64,000 nucleotides of DNA. Origin: Mytilus galloprovincialis (taxonomy: Eukaryota; Mollusca; Bivalvia; Mytilida; Mytilidae). Positions within the stretch are counted from its first letter, which is position 1; each line of letters begins with the position of its first letter. The stretch covers positions 65,987,122 to 66,051,121 of the forward strand of contig NC_134849.1 of the NCBI RefSeq assembly GCF_965363235.1, in the 5' to 3' direction. The notes beneath the pieces are model-generated. The model did not search any database and had not been told where the DNA came from. It saw only the letters and a list, made by a program, of their open reading frames with translations. The position numbers and the translations under genes were made by a program. Below are positions 43,540-56,900 of the stretch, one piece after another.

Positions 43540-46500
43540 CTACAAATTTTTGTTCGCATAAATTTAGGGTGCCATCATGTCCTCCTTTTATTCAAAATAT
43601 TGATGCGTAAAAAAAATTTAGTTACGTTTTGAAACCTCATGCTGACTTGTACAACAAAATTATTTGACCGTGTAGACCAAAACTGACCCTGTGTGCACTT
43701 TTATTTATAAATCTATATACCTGTATAGTAAATCAGCCATATTTTTTCAAATTTTTGTTCGCATAAATTTAGGGTACCAGCATGTCCTCCTTTTATTCAA
43801 AATTTTGATACGTAACAAAATTTCAGAAGTTTTGATACCTCATACTGACTTGTACAACAAAATTATTTGACTGCATCAACTAAAACTGACCATATGTGCA
43901 CTTTAATTTGTAAATCTATATACCAGCATAGTAAATCAGCCATATTTTTTATGTCAGAATTCAAAGTATATTACAATGGACAGCAATATTGCTATACAAT
44001 AACAACAATTTTTTGTTTGCATAAATTTAGAGTCCTCCTTTTATTCAAAATATTGATGCGTAAAAAAATTTAGTTACGTTTTGATACCTCATGCTGACTT
44101 GTACAACAAAATTATTTGACCGCGTTGACCAAAACTGACCATGTGTGCACTTTTATTTATAAATCTATATACCTGCATAGTAAATCAGCCATATTTTTTC
44201 AAATTTTTGTTCGCATAAATTTAGGGTACCAGCATGTCCTCCTTTTATTCAAAATTTTGATACGTAACAAAGTAGTAGTTTTAAATCTATATACCAGCAT
44301 AGTAAATCAGCCATATTTGTTATGTCAGGATTCAATGTATATTACAATGGACAGCAATATTGCTATACAATAACAACAATTTTTTGTTTGCATAAATTTA
44401 GAGTGCCAGCATATGTCCTCCTTTTATTCAAAATATTGATACGTTACAAAATTTCAGTAGTTTTGATACCTCATGCTGACTTGTACAACAAAATTATTTG
44501 ACCGTGTTGACCAAAACTGACCCTGTGTGCACTTTTATTTATAAATCTATATACCTGTATAGTAAATCAGCCATATTTTTTCAAATTTTTGTTCGCATAA
44601 ATTTAGGGTACCAGCATGTCCTCCTTTTATTCAAAATTTTGATACGTAACAAAATTTCAGAAGTTTTGATACCTCATACTGACTTGTACAACAAAATTAT
44701 TTGACTTCATCAACTAAAACTGACCATATGTGCACTTTAATTTGTAAATCTATATACCAGCATAGTAAATCAGCCATATTTTTTATGTCAGGATTCAAAG
44801 TATATTACAATGGACAGCAATATTGCTATACAATAACAACAATTTTTTGTTTGCATAAATTTAGAGTCCTCCTTTTATTCAAAATATTGATACGTTACAA
44901 AATTTCAGTACTTTTGATACCTCATGCTGACTTGTACAACAAAATTATTTGACCGCGTTCACCAAAACTGACCATGTGTGCACTTTTATTTATAAATCTA
45001 TATACCTGCATAGTAAATCAGCCATATTTGTTATGTCAGGATTCAATGTATATTACAATGGACAGTAATATTGCTATACAATAACAACAATTTTTTGGTT
45101 GCATAAATTTAGGGTGCCAGCATATGTCCTCCTTTTATTCAAAATATTGATACGTTACAAAATTTCAGTAGTTTTGATACCTCATGCTGACTTGTACAAC
45201 AAAATTATTTGACCGCGTTGACCAAAACTGACCATGTGTGCACTTTTATTTATAAATTTATATACTCGCATAGTAAATCAGCCATATTTTTTCAAATTTT
45301 TGTTCGCATAAATTTAAGGTACCAGCATGTCCTCCTTTTATTCAAAATTTTGATACGTAACACAGTAGTTTTGATACCTCATACTGACTTGTACAACACA
45401 ATTATTTGACAGTGTTGACCAAAACTGACCATGTGTGCACTTTTTTTTATAAATCTATATACCCGTATAATAAATCAGCCATATTTTTTTCAAATTTTTG
45501 TTCGCATAAATTTAGGGTGCCAGCATGTCCTCCTTTTATTCAAAATTTTGATACGTAACAAAATTTCAGTAGTTTTAATACCTCATATTGACTTGTACAA
45601 CCAAATTATTTGACTGCATCAACTAAAACTGACCATATGTGCACTTTAATTTGTAAATCTATATACCAGCATAGTAAATGAGCCATATTTATTATGTCAG
45701 GATTCAATGTATATTACAATGGACAGCAATATTGCTATACAATAACAACAATTTTTTGTTTGCATAAATTTAGGGTGCCAGCATATTGTCCTCCTTTTAT
45801 TCAAAATATTGATACGTAACAAAATTTCAGTAGTTTTGATACCTCATATTGACTTGTACAACAAAATTATTTGACTGCATCAACTAAAACTGACCATATG
45901 TGCACTTTAATTTGTAAATCTATATACCAGCATAGTTATTCAGCCATATTTTTTATGTCAGGATTCAATGTATAATACAATTGACAGCAATATTGTAATA
46001 CAATAACAACAAATTTTTGTTTGCATTAATTTTGGATGTCAGCATGTCCTCCTTTTATTCAAAATATTGATATGTATCAAAATTACTGTGTTTTGATACC
46101 TCATGCTGACTTGTACAACAAAATATTTTGACCGCTTCCACCAAAACTGACCATATGTGCACTTAAATTTGTAAATCTATATACCATATATACCCGCATA
46201 GTAATTCAGCCATATTTTTTATGTCAGGATTCAATGTATAATACAATGGATTGCAATATATTGCAATACAATAACAACAAATTTTTGTCTCGCATAAATT
46301 TAGGGTGCCAGCATGTCCTCCTTTTATTCAAAATATTGATACGTAACAAAATTTCAGTAGTTTTGATACCTCATGCTGACTTGTACAACAAAATTATTTG
46401 ATCGCATTGACCAAAACTGACTATATGTGCACTTTAATTTGTAAATCTATATACCATGTATAACCGCATAGTAAATAAGCCATATTTTTTATGTCAGGAT

Positions 46501-47755
46501 TCAATGTATAATACAATGGACAGCAATATTGTAATACAATAACAACAAATTTTTGTTCGCATAAATTAAGGGTGTGCTGCATGTCATCCTTTTATTCAAA
46601 ATATTAATATGTAACAAAATTACAGTAGTTTTGATACCTCATGCTGACTTGTCGAACAAAATTATTTGACCGCATCAACTTAAACTGACCATATGTGCAC
46701 TTTAATTTGTTAATCTATATACCCGCATAGTAAATCAGCCATATTTTTTATGTCAGGATTCAATGTATAATACAATGGACAGCAATATTGCAATACAATA
46801 ACAACAAATTTTTGTTCGCATAAATTTAGGGTGCCAACATGTCCTCCTTTAATTCAAAATATTGATACGTAACAAAATTTCAGTAGTTTTGATACCTCAT
46901 GTTGACCATGCTGACTTGTACAACAAAAATTTTTGACCGCATCAACTAAAACTGACCATATGTACACTTTAATTTGTAAAGTTATATACCTGTATAGTAA
47001 ATCAGCCATATTTTTTGTGTTAGGATTCAATGTACAATACAATGGACAGCAATATTGCAATATAATAACAACAAATTTTTGTTTGCATTAATTTTGGATG
47101 TCAGCATGTCCTCCTTTTATTCAAAATATTAATATGTATCAAAATTACTGTGTTTTGATACCTCATGCTGACTTGTACAACAAAATATTTTGACCGCTTC
47201 CACCAAAACTGACCATATGTGCACTTAAATTTGTAAATCTATATACCATATATACCCGCATAGTAATTCAGCCATATTTTTTATGTCAGGATTCAATGTA
47301 TAATACAATGGATTGCAATATATTGCAATACAATAACAACAAATTTTTGTCTCGCATAAATTTAGGGTGCCAGCATGTCCTCCTTTTATTCAAAATATTG
47401 ATACGTAACAAAATTTCAGTAGTTTTGATACCTCATGCTGACTTGTACAACAAAATTATTTGACCGCATTGACCAAAACTGACTATATGTGCACTTTAAT
47501 TTGAAAATCTATATACCATGTATAACCGCATAGTAAATAAGCCATATTTTTTATGTCAGGATTCAATGTATAATACAATGGACAGTAATATTGCAATATA
47601 ATAACAACAAATTTTTGTTTGCATTAATTTTGGATGTCAGCATGTCCTCCTTTTATTCAAAATATTGATACATAACAAAATTTCAGTAGATTTGATACCT
47701 CATGCTGACTTATATAACAAAATTATTTGACTGCATCGACCAAAAACTGACCTGC
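43540..47755 (+). repeat. Satellite of about 200-260 bp units
   Basis: Around 18 units marked by CTCATGCTGACTTGTACAAC and CAGCATGTCCTCCTTTTATT. Two unit forms alternate: a short one with TTTTTCAAATTTTTGTTCGC and a longer one with an added ATGTCAGGATTCAATGTATA block. Short open frames such as 44498-44704 and 44701-44952 are repeat frames, not genes. Confidence 0.92.
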
Positions 47756-48514
47756 ATACAGTACTCGCAAGGACATACTGAGAGACATGACCGACACAGT
47801 CTTCGCCCGACATGGGGTTACCGACACAGTGGCCGACACAGTGCCCGACGTGTCAGGTTAATTAATCTACCTAACACCTGCGGTGATTGACCTCTTCACA
47901 CAACTATTCAAAGTCATAAACGACACCTGATTTTACGTATGGACAGTGATCAGTTCTTATCAGTTATTTTACCTGTAGCTGCATCTCGATAAGATATTTA
48001 TAGAAATGTATTCATGGTGTATTTTTGATTTGTATTAATTTATTTTTTAGGTTGAATGACAGATTTTACAATCAGTTTCTTTTTTTGTTGATTACCTTTA
48101 AAATTTCGTCATAATTATGAAAAGCCTTCGATTACGCTATTCAAAACTGACGAATTACTCTCGTGAAACCACGTGTCGTGTGATTTAATGGGAATAATAT
48201 TTTATATGTAAATATTTCTTTTCGATTTTAAACTTTTCCCCGAGTACCTTTTTTTCTTTTAAATGAATGAAGATTACGATGTTCTAAAATATAACTGACC
48301 GATGTTTTTCATTGGTGTTTGTTGTTTTGTTTATTATCATAAAGCAATATTTGGTGTATATCCTTTTGTTTGATTTAATGTTAATCAATACGCATGTACG
48401 AAAAGGCAGCAGACGATTTGTGTAGACTGTGTACGACCACGTGTAGTGTGATTTTAAAATAGGAAGTTAATTCTTGTGTATTTATTTGCCACAAAAAAAC
48501 TGAGGTAGACAGTT

Positions 48515-48760
48515 CGTTTGTTTATGTGTTACATATTTGTTTTTCGTTCATTTTTTTACATAAATAAGGCCGTTAGTTTTCTCATTTAAATTGTTTTACA
48601 TTGTCTTATCGGGGCCTTTTATAGCTGACTATGCGGTATGGGCATTGCTCATTGTTGTAAGCTGTACGGTGACCTATAGTTGTTAATGTCTATGTCATTT
48701 TGGTCTTTTGTGGATAGTTGTCTCATTGGCAATCATACCACATCTTCCTTTTTATTGTTC
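48515..48760 (+). mobile_element. Dispersed repeat with TTGTCTCATTGGCAATCATA
   Basis: From GTTACATATTTGTTTTTCGT to ACCACATCTTCC, recognised from memory as one of the most common mussel repeats. A shorter relative is at 15045-15300. It lies inside the 6.3 kb element. Confidence 0.7.
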
Positions 48761-49341
48761 AAGTAGCAAATAACATAAATTTATAATCCGAAAGACGAGA
48801 TCGTGTGTCTGTTTGGTTTTATATTATGTAATAAACCACAGGTACTCTGGTGGGCAGTTGATATAATTATTTTTATCTTTCTTGTTCATTCGTAAAATAA
48901 AAGGTATTACTGGAATCATAAAAAAGCGGACCGTAGGTCTGGTCCACCGTAGACGAAGTTAACTTGCTGGTCTGCTTAAAAATTCTCAAGTTAACTTAAA
49001 AAGCAGTCAACAAGTTAACTCTAAGTTAACTTTTGTCAAGGTTAGGACCGCACCCATCTGTAAGTGAGGGTAATGATTAGAAAGGAATCAAATCCTTTCC
49101 AAATATTTAACGATATTCTATAGTTTTATGTGTTTGTTTTTTCCCCCTTTTTCGTCTAGATTTATTTACTTCCGTTTTTCGATAAAAAGCTGTCTAGCAA
49201 TTTGCATGATATTAGTTTAATTGAATTTCAACAAGATATGCACGTAACCTCGAAGAATTTTGATCTGTCAATGATTGAACTTGTATCCCCGACCGCAATT
49301 CCCTTCGGCATGGTTGACGAATTTGGATTTTTAAGTTTCAG

Positions 49342-49721
49342 CAAGCGAAAATAGACCTGGGGTATCTGTGCATGCAATCGCAAAAAGATATATCATAAGA
49401 TGGCATTTGTTCATAAAAAAGAGGCAAAAAAAGGAAAAGGAAAATTCAAACTTCAAAGTCGAACAAAAAACTGATAACGGCACGACAAAAAACGAAAAAA
49501 AACATTGTGACATACAACAGTTTAAAAGAGAAATTTTTGAAAACGGCTTTGAACTAGAAAATAAATGTACCATAAAACACAATCCGTCAACGAATGAGGT
49601 CGCTGGAGGACTCACAAATGTGTATACAGACATAAATGATCATAACAGTTTGTATAAAAGTGAAAAATCAAAAGTGACGCCTAACAATCATGCATCTCAA
49701 AATCATTCCGAATTCCGATAG
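49342..49721 (+). CDS. Orphan receptor-tail-like exon (partial or decayed gene)
   Basis: After acceptor TTTAAGTTTCAG the phase 1 frame is open for 126 codons to TAG. It starts ASENRPGVSVHAIAKRY and becomes highly charged (KKRQKKEKEN, TTKNEKKHCDI, FKREIFENGFELENK), then VYTDINDHNSLYKSEKSK and a final SEFR. This is the composition of a cytoplasmic tail, with tyrosines in YTDI and LYKS. It starts without a clear membrane helix. AATAAA lies at 49880-49885. It may be the last exon of a lost or unassembled receptor between genes A and B. No homology to the gene A tail was seen, and no upstream exons were found. Confidence 0.4.
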
Positions 49722-49874
49722 CAAAAAAAATATTTGGAAGACTCCGTATGCATTCTATTAGTATTTTATTGTCATCATATAACAAAATAATGATCGCATG
49801 TTGCTAGTATAACTAGACTTGCAATTGCTTTACATAAATCCATCTCTAAGTTAGTGTTTCAGTGGTTTTGTATT

Positions 49875-50290
49875 ACAAAAATAAAATTGAGAATGGAAAT
49901 GGGGAATGTGTCAAAGAGACAACAACCCGACCATAGAACAGACAACAGTAGAAGGTCACAAAAAGGTCTTCAATGCAGCGAGAAATTCTCGCACTCGGAG
50001 GCGTCCTTCAGCTGGCCGCTAAACACATATATATATATATACTAGTTCAGTGATAATGAACGCCATACTAAACTCCAAACTGTACACAAGAAACTACTTA
50101 TTAAAAATAATGCAAGACAAACAAAGGCCAGAGGATCCCAACTTGGGACAAGCGCAAAAATGTTGCGGGGTTAAACATGTTTTTGAGATCTCAACCCTCC
50201 CCCTATACATCTAGCCAAAGTAGAAAAGTAAACGCATAACAATACGCACGCTAAAAAATTCAGTTCAAGAGAAGTCCGAGTCAGATGTCA
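49875..50290 (+). mobile_element. Dispersed mussel repeat upstream of gene B block
   Basis: Contains GGAAATGGGGAATGTGTCAA, CTTCAATGCAGCGAGAAATT, a TA microsatellite (50028-50041) and GATCTCAACCCTCCCCCTAT, all familiar from Mytilus sequence. It runs directly into the duplicated block at about 50292, suggesting one repeat interrupted in the gene A copy. Confidence 0.65.
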
Positions 50291-50291
50291 G

Positions 50292-53070
50292 AAGATGTAA
50301 CCAAATAAAATAGACAAAATGACAATAATACATAAATAACAACAGACTACTAGCAGTTAACTGACATGCCAGCTCCAGACTTCAATTAAACTGATTGAAA
50401 GATTATGTCTTCATCCTATGAATATCAGGCACAATCCTTCCGGTTAGGGGTTTAGTATCATACAATCATAACATATATGAGAAGAACATAACCCGAGTCA
50501 TGCCAACAACTGGTTTTAAAATAAATGTGTTTAGTTCCGATGCAAAGACCCTATAAGTGAATCAATATCAACGCCAAAATATGCAATATGTATTGATCTG
50601 ACATCAGTATCGTAACTATATCCATTCTTAATGAGTCTATTTAAAGGTTTTGTTAGCTTTTGAGGTGAATACTGACATTTTTTATGCTTTACAAAGAATA
50701 TTTCCATAAAAAATTGGATGTACGTGATACATCTGAACGTAACAGAAGTCTGCATGTATATGCTAATGCCAAATGTATATAATGACAAATGTTATAAACA
50801 TCAGTTATAAATGTTTTTAAAAATGTGGAAATGCAAGCTACCAAAGTGAGAAACAGACATTATCTAATTGTAAACAGATGCTGATTTGCTAAAATTGAAT
50901 ATATATCATAATTATGAAGTTTTTTTCACATATTTTTATTTTCCCTTCCGAATATGATTTGTTCAATAAAAACAGGGACCCCTCTATCAGTTGTCTTTGA
51001 CTTCTTAGGTTTTATTTTTAAATGTTAAACGATGTACCCGTATTTATTAAATTTTCCCTATTATGTCTTTTTGATCACACATCATTGTCCATATAATATA
51101 ATTTCAAAAAACATAAGGAAATGCCTGTTCCTAGTCAGAAATATGACAGTTGCTATCCATACGTTTTATATGTTGATGGGTTTAGGCTTTTGATTTTGCC
51201 TGTTGCTTAGGTACTTTCCGTTTTCAATAGTACTTTCTTAATTGATGAGATTTCAAAATTTTACAAACATAAGAAAACAATATAGGTCACCGATTGGCTT
51301 TCAACATTGAGAAACCATTAGTAATCGTACAGACAACTATGAAAGACCCAAACATAATATAATGATGCAATGTATGAGAGAAAATAAATGGCTAATTTAT
51401 GAAGTAAAGCTAACGAAAAACAAATACTATATAGTATGGTAGACATAAACGATCTATAATTACTATAATACATTGCCTTGAACTGGGACAAGCAAACACA
51501 GAATGTGTTGGGTTACATTTGTACACATGTGTGTGCGCTTGTCATTCATCAACACATAATCAAATTGTAAACATCGGTTGCAGATGGCTAAACACATATA
51601 CATTAGATTACATCAATACAATATACAAAAACCACCGATATAGGAATATTCACGGCAATTAAAAACTAGTTCAAACCAATTACAACTAATAAATAAATGA
51701 TGTTTACTATTATCTCATATTAGTTACTTGGGTCCAAATATTGTCGTCGTATTTAAAGACTGATAAAGACTAATGTGGTTGGGGGGGGGGGATTTATTCG
51801 CCATTGTATGTCTGTCTATTAACGTAAAGCTTTTTTTTATAACAGTGACAAAACATTTCAAATTCCTGGTAATCAGACGTCGTGTATTTCTTTGAAATCC
51901 AAATACATGTATTTTCTTGGATAACCTCCGTTAATATTTATATTTTGTAATGATATCAAAGCGTATTTCTTACCAATGATGTACGCAATTTATCTAATTC
52001 TGAAATGAGATCTCCTTGAAATGTGAGTTAAACAAACAACGTACAAAAGTGATCATAAACTAAAGTTCATTGGTATAGGTTCTAACACAATAAAGGGGGA
52101 TATAAACAGAACGAAACCAGTTTCTCCAACAAGACTCTCGTCGCCTTCTTTGCCACCTCAAAAGCGAATTAACCCAAAGCATACGTATATAACTCTAAAC
52201 AAATCATAAGCAAAAATAAATACGTATTTGAAAAGCAAGACAACAGAGGTGTAAACTAAAAAAAAATGGTTTGTTGAACCAAGTTACACATGTACCTTCC
52301 TGGCGCAGATAGGTCATTCGCTTCGAGTCAGACGCACATGTTTTTACACTGTCGCTTATAACATGTATTTTTATTTTACGTATTGATCTTTTCCTCAATA
52401 TTGACGCAGATGGACGACTTTACACGAAAATCTATGATAAACATGACGATTTCAACTTATATTCTCATTTCTCAGCAGTAACATATCCTCTGCCCCTTCG
52501 TTTGGTGTTTACATATCTCAATTGATACGTTTGTCTTGTGCTTGTTCACACTATACGGACTTCATATACAGGAGTGTGTTCCTTACGCAGAAACTGCTCC
52601 AACAAAGTTATGAGTAGGACAGATTAAAATTAACACTCCGTAAATTTGATGGACACCATCACGAATTGGTAGATCCATACGATGTGTCTTTGACCAAACT
52701 AGCTAAGGACATTCTTCCCACATGGTATAATGTGGTTTATCATTGCGTCGTATAATCTTTTAATTACCGAACGTGACTGTTTTGCTGAGTGCGCATTACT
52801 ATAAGACGGTACTTTTCTATCCTAAATTCATGTACAATGTATTTGGTTTTGATGTTATATTTTTTATTCTCATCGGATATTGTCTAATGCTAAGTCCGTT
52901 TCTGTATGTGTTACATTTTAATGTTGTGTCGTTGTTCTTCTCTTATATTTAATGAATTTCCCTCAGTTTTATTTTGTTACCCCGATTTTGTTTTTTGTCC
53001 ATCGATTTACGAGTTTTGAACAGCGGTATAATACTGTTGCCTTTATTTACGTAACTATATATTTAACGGG
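50292..53070 (+). mobile_element. Second copy of the retroelement relic
   Basis: Matches 945-3760 along its length with small indels, including the minus-strand frame at 50531-50788 and the decayed reverse-transcriptase piece near 52400-52620, whose frame is further broken here. Upstream flank of gene B. Confidence 0.75.
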
Positions 53071-53901
53071 ATTCCATGTTTTTGATTTTTTAGATCGCCC
53101 AAAAAATTATCAACTTTGGTGTATAATACAAATATTTTGTGTTCACCATGTCCCTAACTTCCTCCGAAAACTATTTTGTCACAGCTTTTTTCAAGTACAA
53201 CGGAACAGAATCACTTCATCTTTGGCGAAAAGTCCGGCAGTAATGCATTGCAACGTACTGTTTGAATCTGTGAGATATCTACATGGGTTTTACCTACATA
53301 ATTACCGATACTTTGATATTTTCATTCAGTTATTAACCACACAATAGTTCGTCACACGTTTCTCGAAAATCCTTGCACTTGATTACGTTATATATTGACA
53401 AACAGCTTTGTAGCAATGTGTTGTAAAAAGTAAAATAAAAGAATAACTGAACTCCAAGGAAAATTCAAAACGGTAAATCCCTAATAAAATGACAAAATCA
53501 AAAGCTCACACATAAAACGAATGGATAACAACTGTCATATTCCTGACTTGGTAAAGACATTTTCATGAATAGCAAATGATGGATTAAACCTGGTTTTAAC
53601 ATGTGGGTGCTTATTTTGATCTGTCTAACAACTACATTCTTGTCGATGACAATTCTGAATGACGACTAGTGCTAAACTAAGCACGACAATGCATACATTC
53701 TTGTTTTGTATCGATTACGTTTTTTAATGCGTACAAATTCAGTCATGTACGTAAAATATTGCATTGATATGTATAAAATTTCAATTAACCTTACGATAAT
53801 ATTCTTTTGAATGTGTTTACCAAATAAGCGTGACGTGTCTTTAGTTTAAGGTCAATGTTCTAATTAAGTTCCTTCTTCCGGATTTCATATTAGCGAATAT
53901 A
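53070..53901 (+). promoter_or_regulatory. Gene B 5' flank
   Basis: Aligned with 3770-4603. It includes the same dispersed fragment (53440-53600) and the AATAAGCGTGACGTGTC stretch. A promoter is expected here by position, but no core motif stands out. Confidence 0.3.
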
Positions 53902-53968
53902 ATGAAGAATGTTAAATTTTTTAATCTCGTCCTGACGACCTTATTTATATTGTGTGCTGCAGTCGCAG
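53902..53968 (+). CDS. Gene B exon 1: signal peptide
   Basis: 22 residues; differs from gene A at R5K, L6F and D19A. Same AVA cleavage motif and phase 1 donor GTTAGT. Confidence 0.85.
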
Positions 53969-56900
53969 GTTAGTCATTACTTACATAAAATAAATAATGT
54001 TTTACAAGTATATACATTGACGTCTTTTGTAGGCATATTGTCGAAATACTATTATATATTTAATAAGGAGCGAATGTTCGCTTTATTCCCTGAACTACAT
54101 TTTGAAAGGCGATTTTTAAATCTATATACTGCGTACATCTATGGCATTTGATTCTGTGAATAATCTATGCCATAGATGCACACTGAAATAATTTCCAAAG
54201 TTTAATCTTATAATAAGACATTGGAATGAATACTTACAGTTCAGTAATTTGAACCTTAGATTGAATTTAAAATTGAGATTAGAAGAAAATTATCGCTCGG
54301 TTTATCTAATAGGAAAATGCTTGTATATGATATACTTGTATCAGTAAGGCTCCGTGGATAGAATAAACATGATTACTGTATTTATGTTTTATGTCCATCG
54401 TTTATGTTACATGAATTTTAACCTTGCTGATTACTCAACACTGTGAGTCAGAATGGTATGTGCTTGCACAAAAAATACACAGAAAGGCACGTCTTTCTAC
54501 CCGGAGACAGCTTAAATTTTGTTGAAAATGTAAGATATTTTTACCATCTTTTGTTTAAGACACATTAAGATAAGCAACAGGAACCGATGCATTCACGTTG
54601 GGAAAATGATATACGTAGGTAAGGGTTTCCCCTGTCATCAACGTACTCATATTAACACAAACATCTTAAAGAACGTTTATCAGGAAATAATTAAGGATAC
54701 TTATAAAAAAATCAACAATTAAATATAATTTGCATATTTTAATAAAAAAAACAGATTTTTTACTTCGTTAGCAAATAAGGAAGAAATAGTTGTTGTTATC
54801 TAGCAAGTGATCTTTACCTGTAAAAATACATGATTTATGTTAATGATACACGCAATAAACATGAGAAAGAACATTGAGTGAAATTCAAATCCCTTGGGTT
54901 AGCTGTCTAAACAATTATACAGGTTTACTTTAATCACAAAAAAAAGTAACTCAATATATGGTTCTTTATTATTATTTTGTTTTTGTTTTGTTACATTGAT
55001 CAGTTTCTTCTTATTCGATTTATGAAACTCAAACATCGGTAAACTTCAGTCGTCTTCATTTACGATTTACATGAATATAGTACTTCGTATTTCTACAACT
55101 TTGGGGCCCTTTTAAAGCAGGAAATTTGACATTAATTCAAATGTTAAACGTATACTGGTTTATATGTTCGGGAAATAGTTATCAAAAGTACCAGGATTGT
55201 AATTTAGTACGCCAGACGCGCCTTTGGTCTACATAAGACTCATCAGTGACGCTCATATCAAAATATTTATAAAGCCAAACAAGTACAAAGTTGAAGAGCA
55301 TTGAGGATCCAAAATTCCAAAACGTTGTGCCAAATACGGGAAAAACAGTATTAATTAGAATAAAAGTACTTCAATGAAATTTCAAAACGGAGGTCCCTTA
55401 TCAAATATCAAAATAAAAAGTTCAGACACATTAAACGAATTAAAAACAAATGTCATTTTCACTATCATATATCAAATATGTTATTTCAAAATTAAAAATG
55501 CAAGACATGCATATCGATATTAATGCTAATTTAGCCAAAGCTATGGGATAATCATTTTATTTCAGACAGTGATACTCGAGTGACATATGCGGTCAATGGT
55601 ACTGACATTCTGAATTGTACGTCTGATAAACAGTCGAAGATATATATTGACTCATTCGATTTTAACTCATCATTGTGCAACATTACTGATACAGCAGTTA
55701 TACGGCACTTCAGAAATATATGCAATGGTAAAACCGTGTGTGGATTTAGTACTATGAATGAAATCAGAGACCTTAACATTTCATGTTCTATAAATGGGAC
55801 GGACAGTAATCTACCTGACGTTAACTATCACTGTGTTCGTAAGTATAATTTGTAAAGATTGTACTACGATAGTAGACCTAAGTTATTAAAAAAAACCATC
55901 TCACATATGTTGTCTGCTGAAAGGCAGAGTTAAATTTTGTTAACAATAATTCATGTACAGCAACTTAGTAAATTGCAATTATGTCTTATTAGATATTTGA
56001 ACATTTTAATGTATATCTAAAACAATGTGGTGGCTACCTGCATATTGTAAACTGCTTAAGCCTCATTTTTTTTTAAAGACAAACATGTTTACCAAAAGTT
56101 AAGCTAACCTGTATCGGCAAGTGAAGCTTTTTATGTTTGTTTGACGACTGCTGATACTAGTATTTTATATCTCAATATTTTGAAGAAAAGATAAAACCGA
56201 TTGCAGACTTTGTAAAAAAAAATCTTACAAATTCTTTTATACTTGATGCAACCAACACACATTGTCGCTTATGCATTTTCTAGTTTCCAATTGATTTAAA
56301 TTCTGTTAAAAATACTTTGAATATATATTCGAATAAAAGTGAATAGTTATAAAAACAAAAGTCATAATATATACATTTCCCATTTTCTTTCTTAATTTTA
56401 TGGTTTCAAAATATAAGTTCTCATGCATCGTAATGTTTTGAAAATCGATATATGATGAATAATGTAATCTGAATTTACTTTCGCTCTTCCTTTTTTTTTG
56501 CCAGTGTGTGAGTGTATATTTTCTGGAAATAAGTAAATGCTGCATAAAATCTTTTTACTTTTCGTGTGCAATTGTTTTGTTTAGGTAATGGCATGTGGTC
56601 AAATTGGAGTGACTATTCCATTTGTTCTGTCACGTGTGGTGGAGGTATACAAACCAGGTCCAGAATGTGTTCCAATCCAGCTCCAAATGAAAATGGTCGG
56701 AACTGTTCTGGAAACAATGTAGACGAACGAAATTGTAACACACTAAACTGCTCTAGTAAGTCTCGATACGTTGTTACAGATATGCTACATTTACACTAAA
56801 CGTTAGATACAGTTTCGGACATGCATCATTTAGTTCACACCTTTACCAATTTTAGAAGAAAACAAACTACTGTTTTGTAACTGATCAGTGTTAAAGTTTT

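Larger units (their letters stand above)
42806..49060. mobile_element. 6.3 kb element with inverted ends and satellite core
   Basis: Left end CAGATGGGTGCAGTCCTAAC and right end GTTAGGACCGCACCCATCTG are inverse of each other with one change. TA lies on each side (42804-42805, 49061-49062). Inside each end the palindrome AAGTTAACTT recurs (about 12 times at 42860-43200, four at 48955-49030). The core is a satellite (43540-47755), a short GC-rich piece with three CCGACACAGT copies (47795-47850) and a dispersed repeat (48515-48760). No transposase was found, so it is non-autonomous. Confidence 0.85.

Noticed and set aside
44116-45613. A row of 60-85-residue frames starting MTALTKTDH or similar
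   Set aside because: They are the satellite unit read in one frame; stops and length vary freely between units.
52952-53347. 131-residue open frame upstream of gene B
   Set aside because: The matching region of gene A (3660-4050) is not open in this frame and the start lies in the retroelement 3' end.
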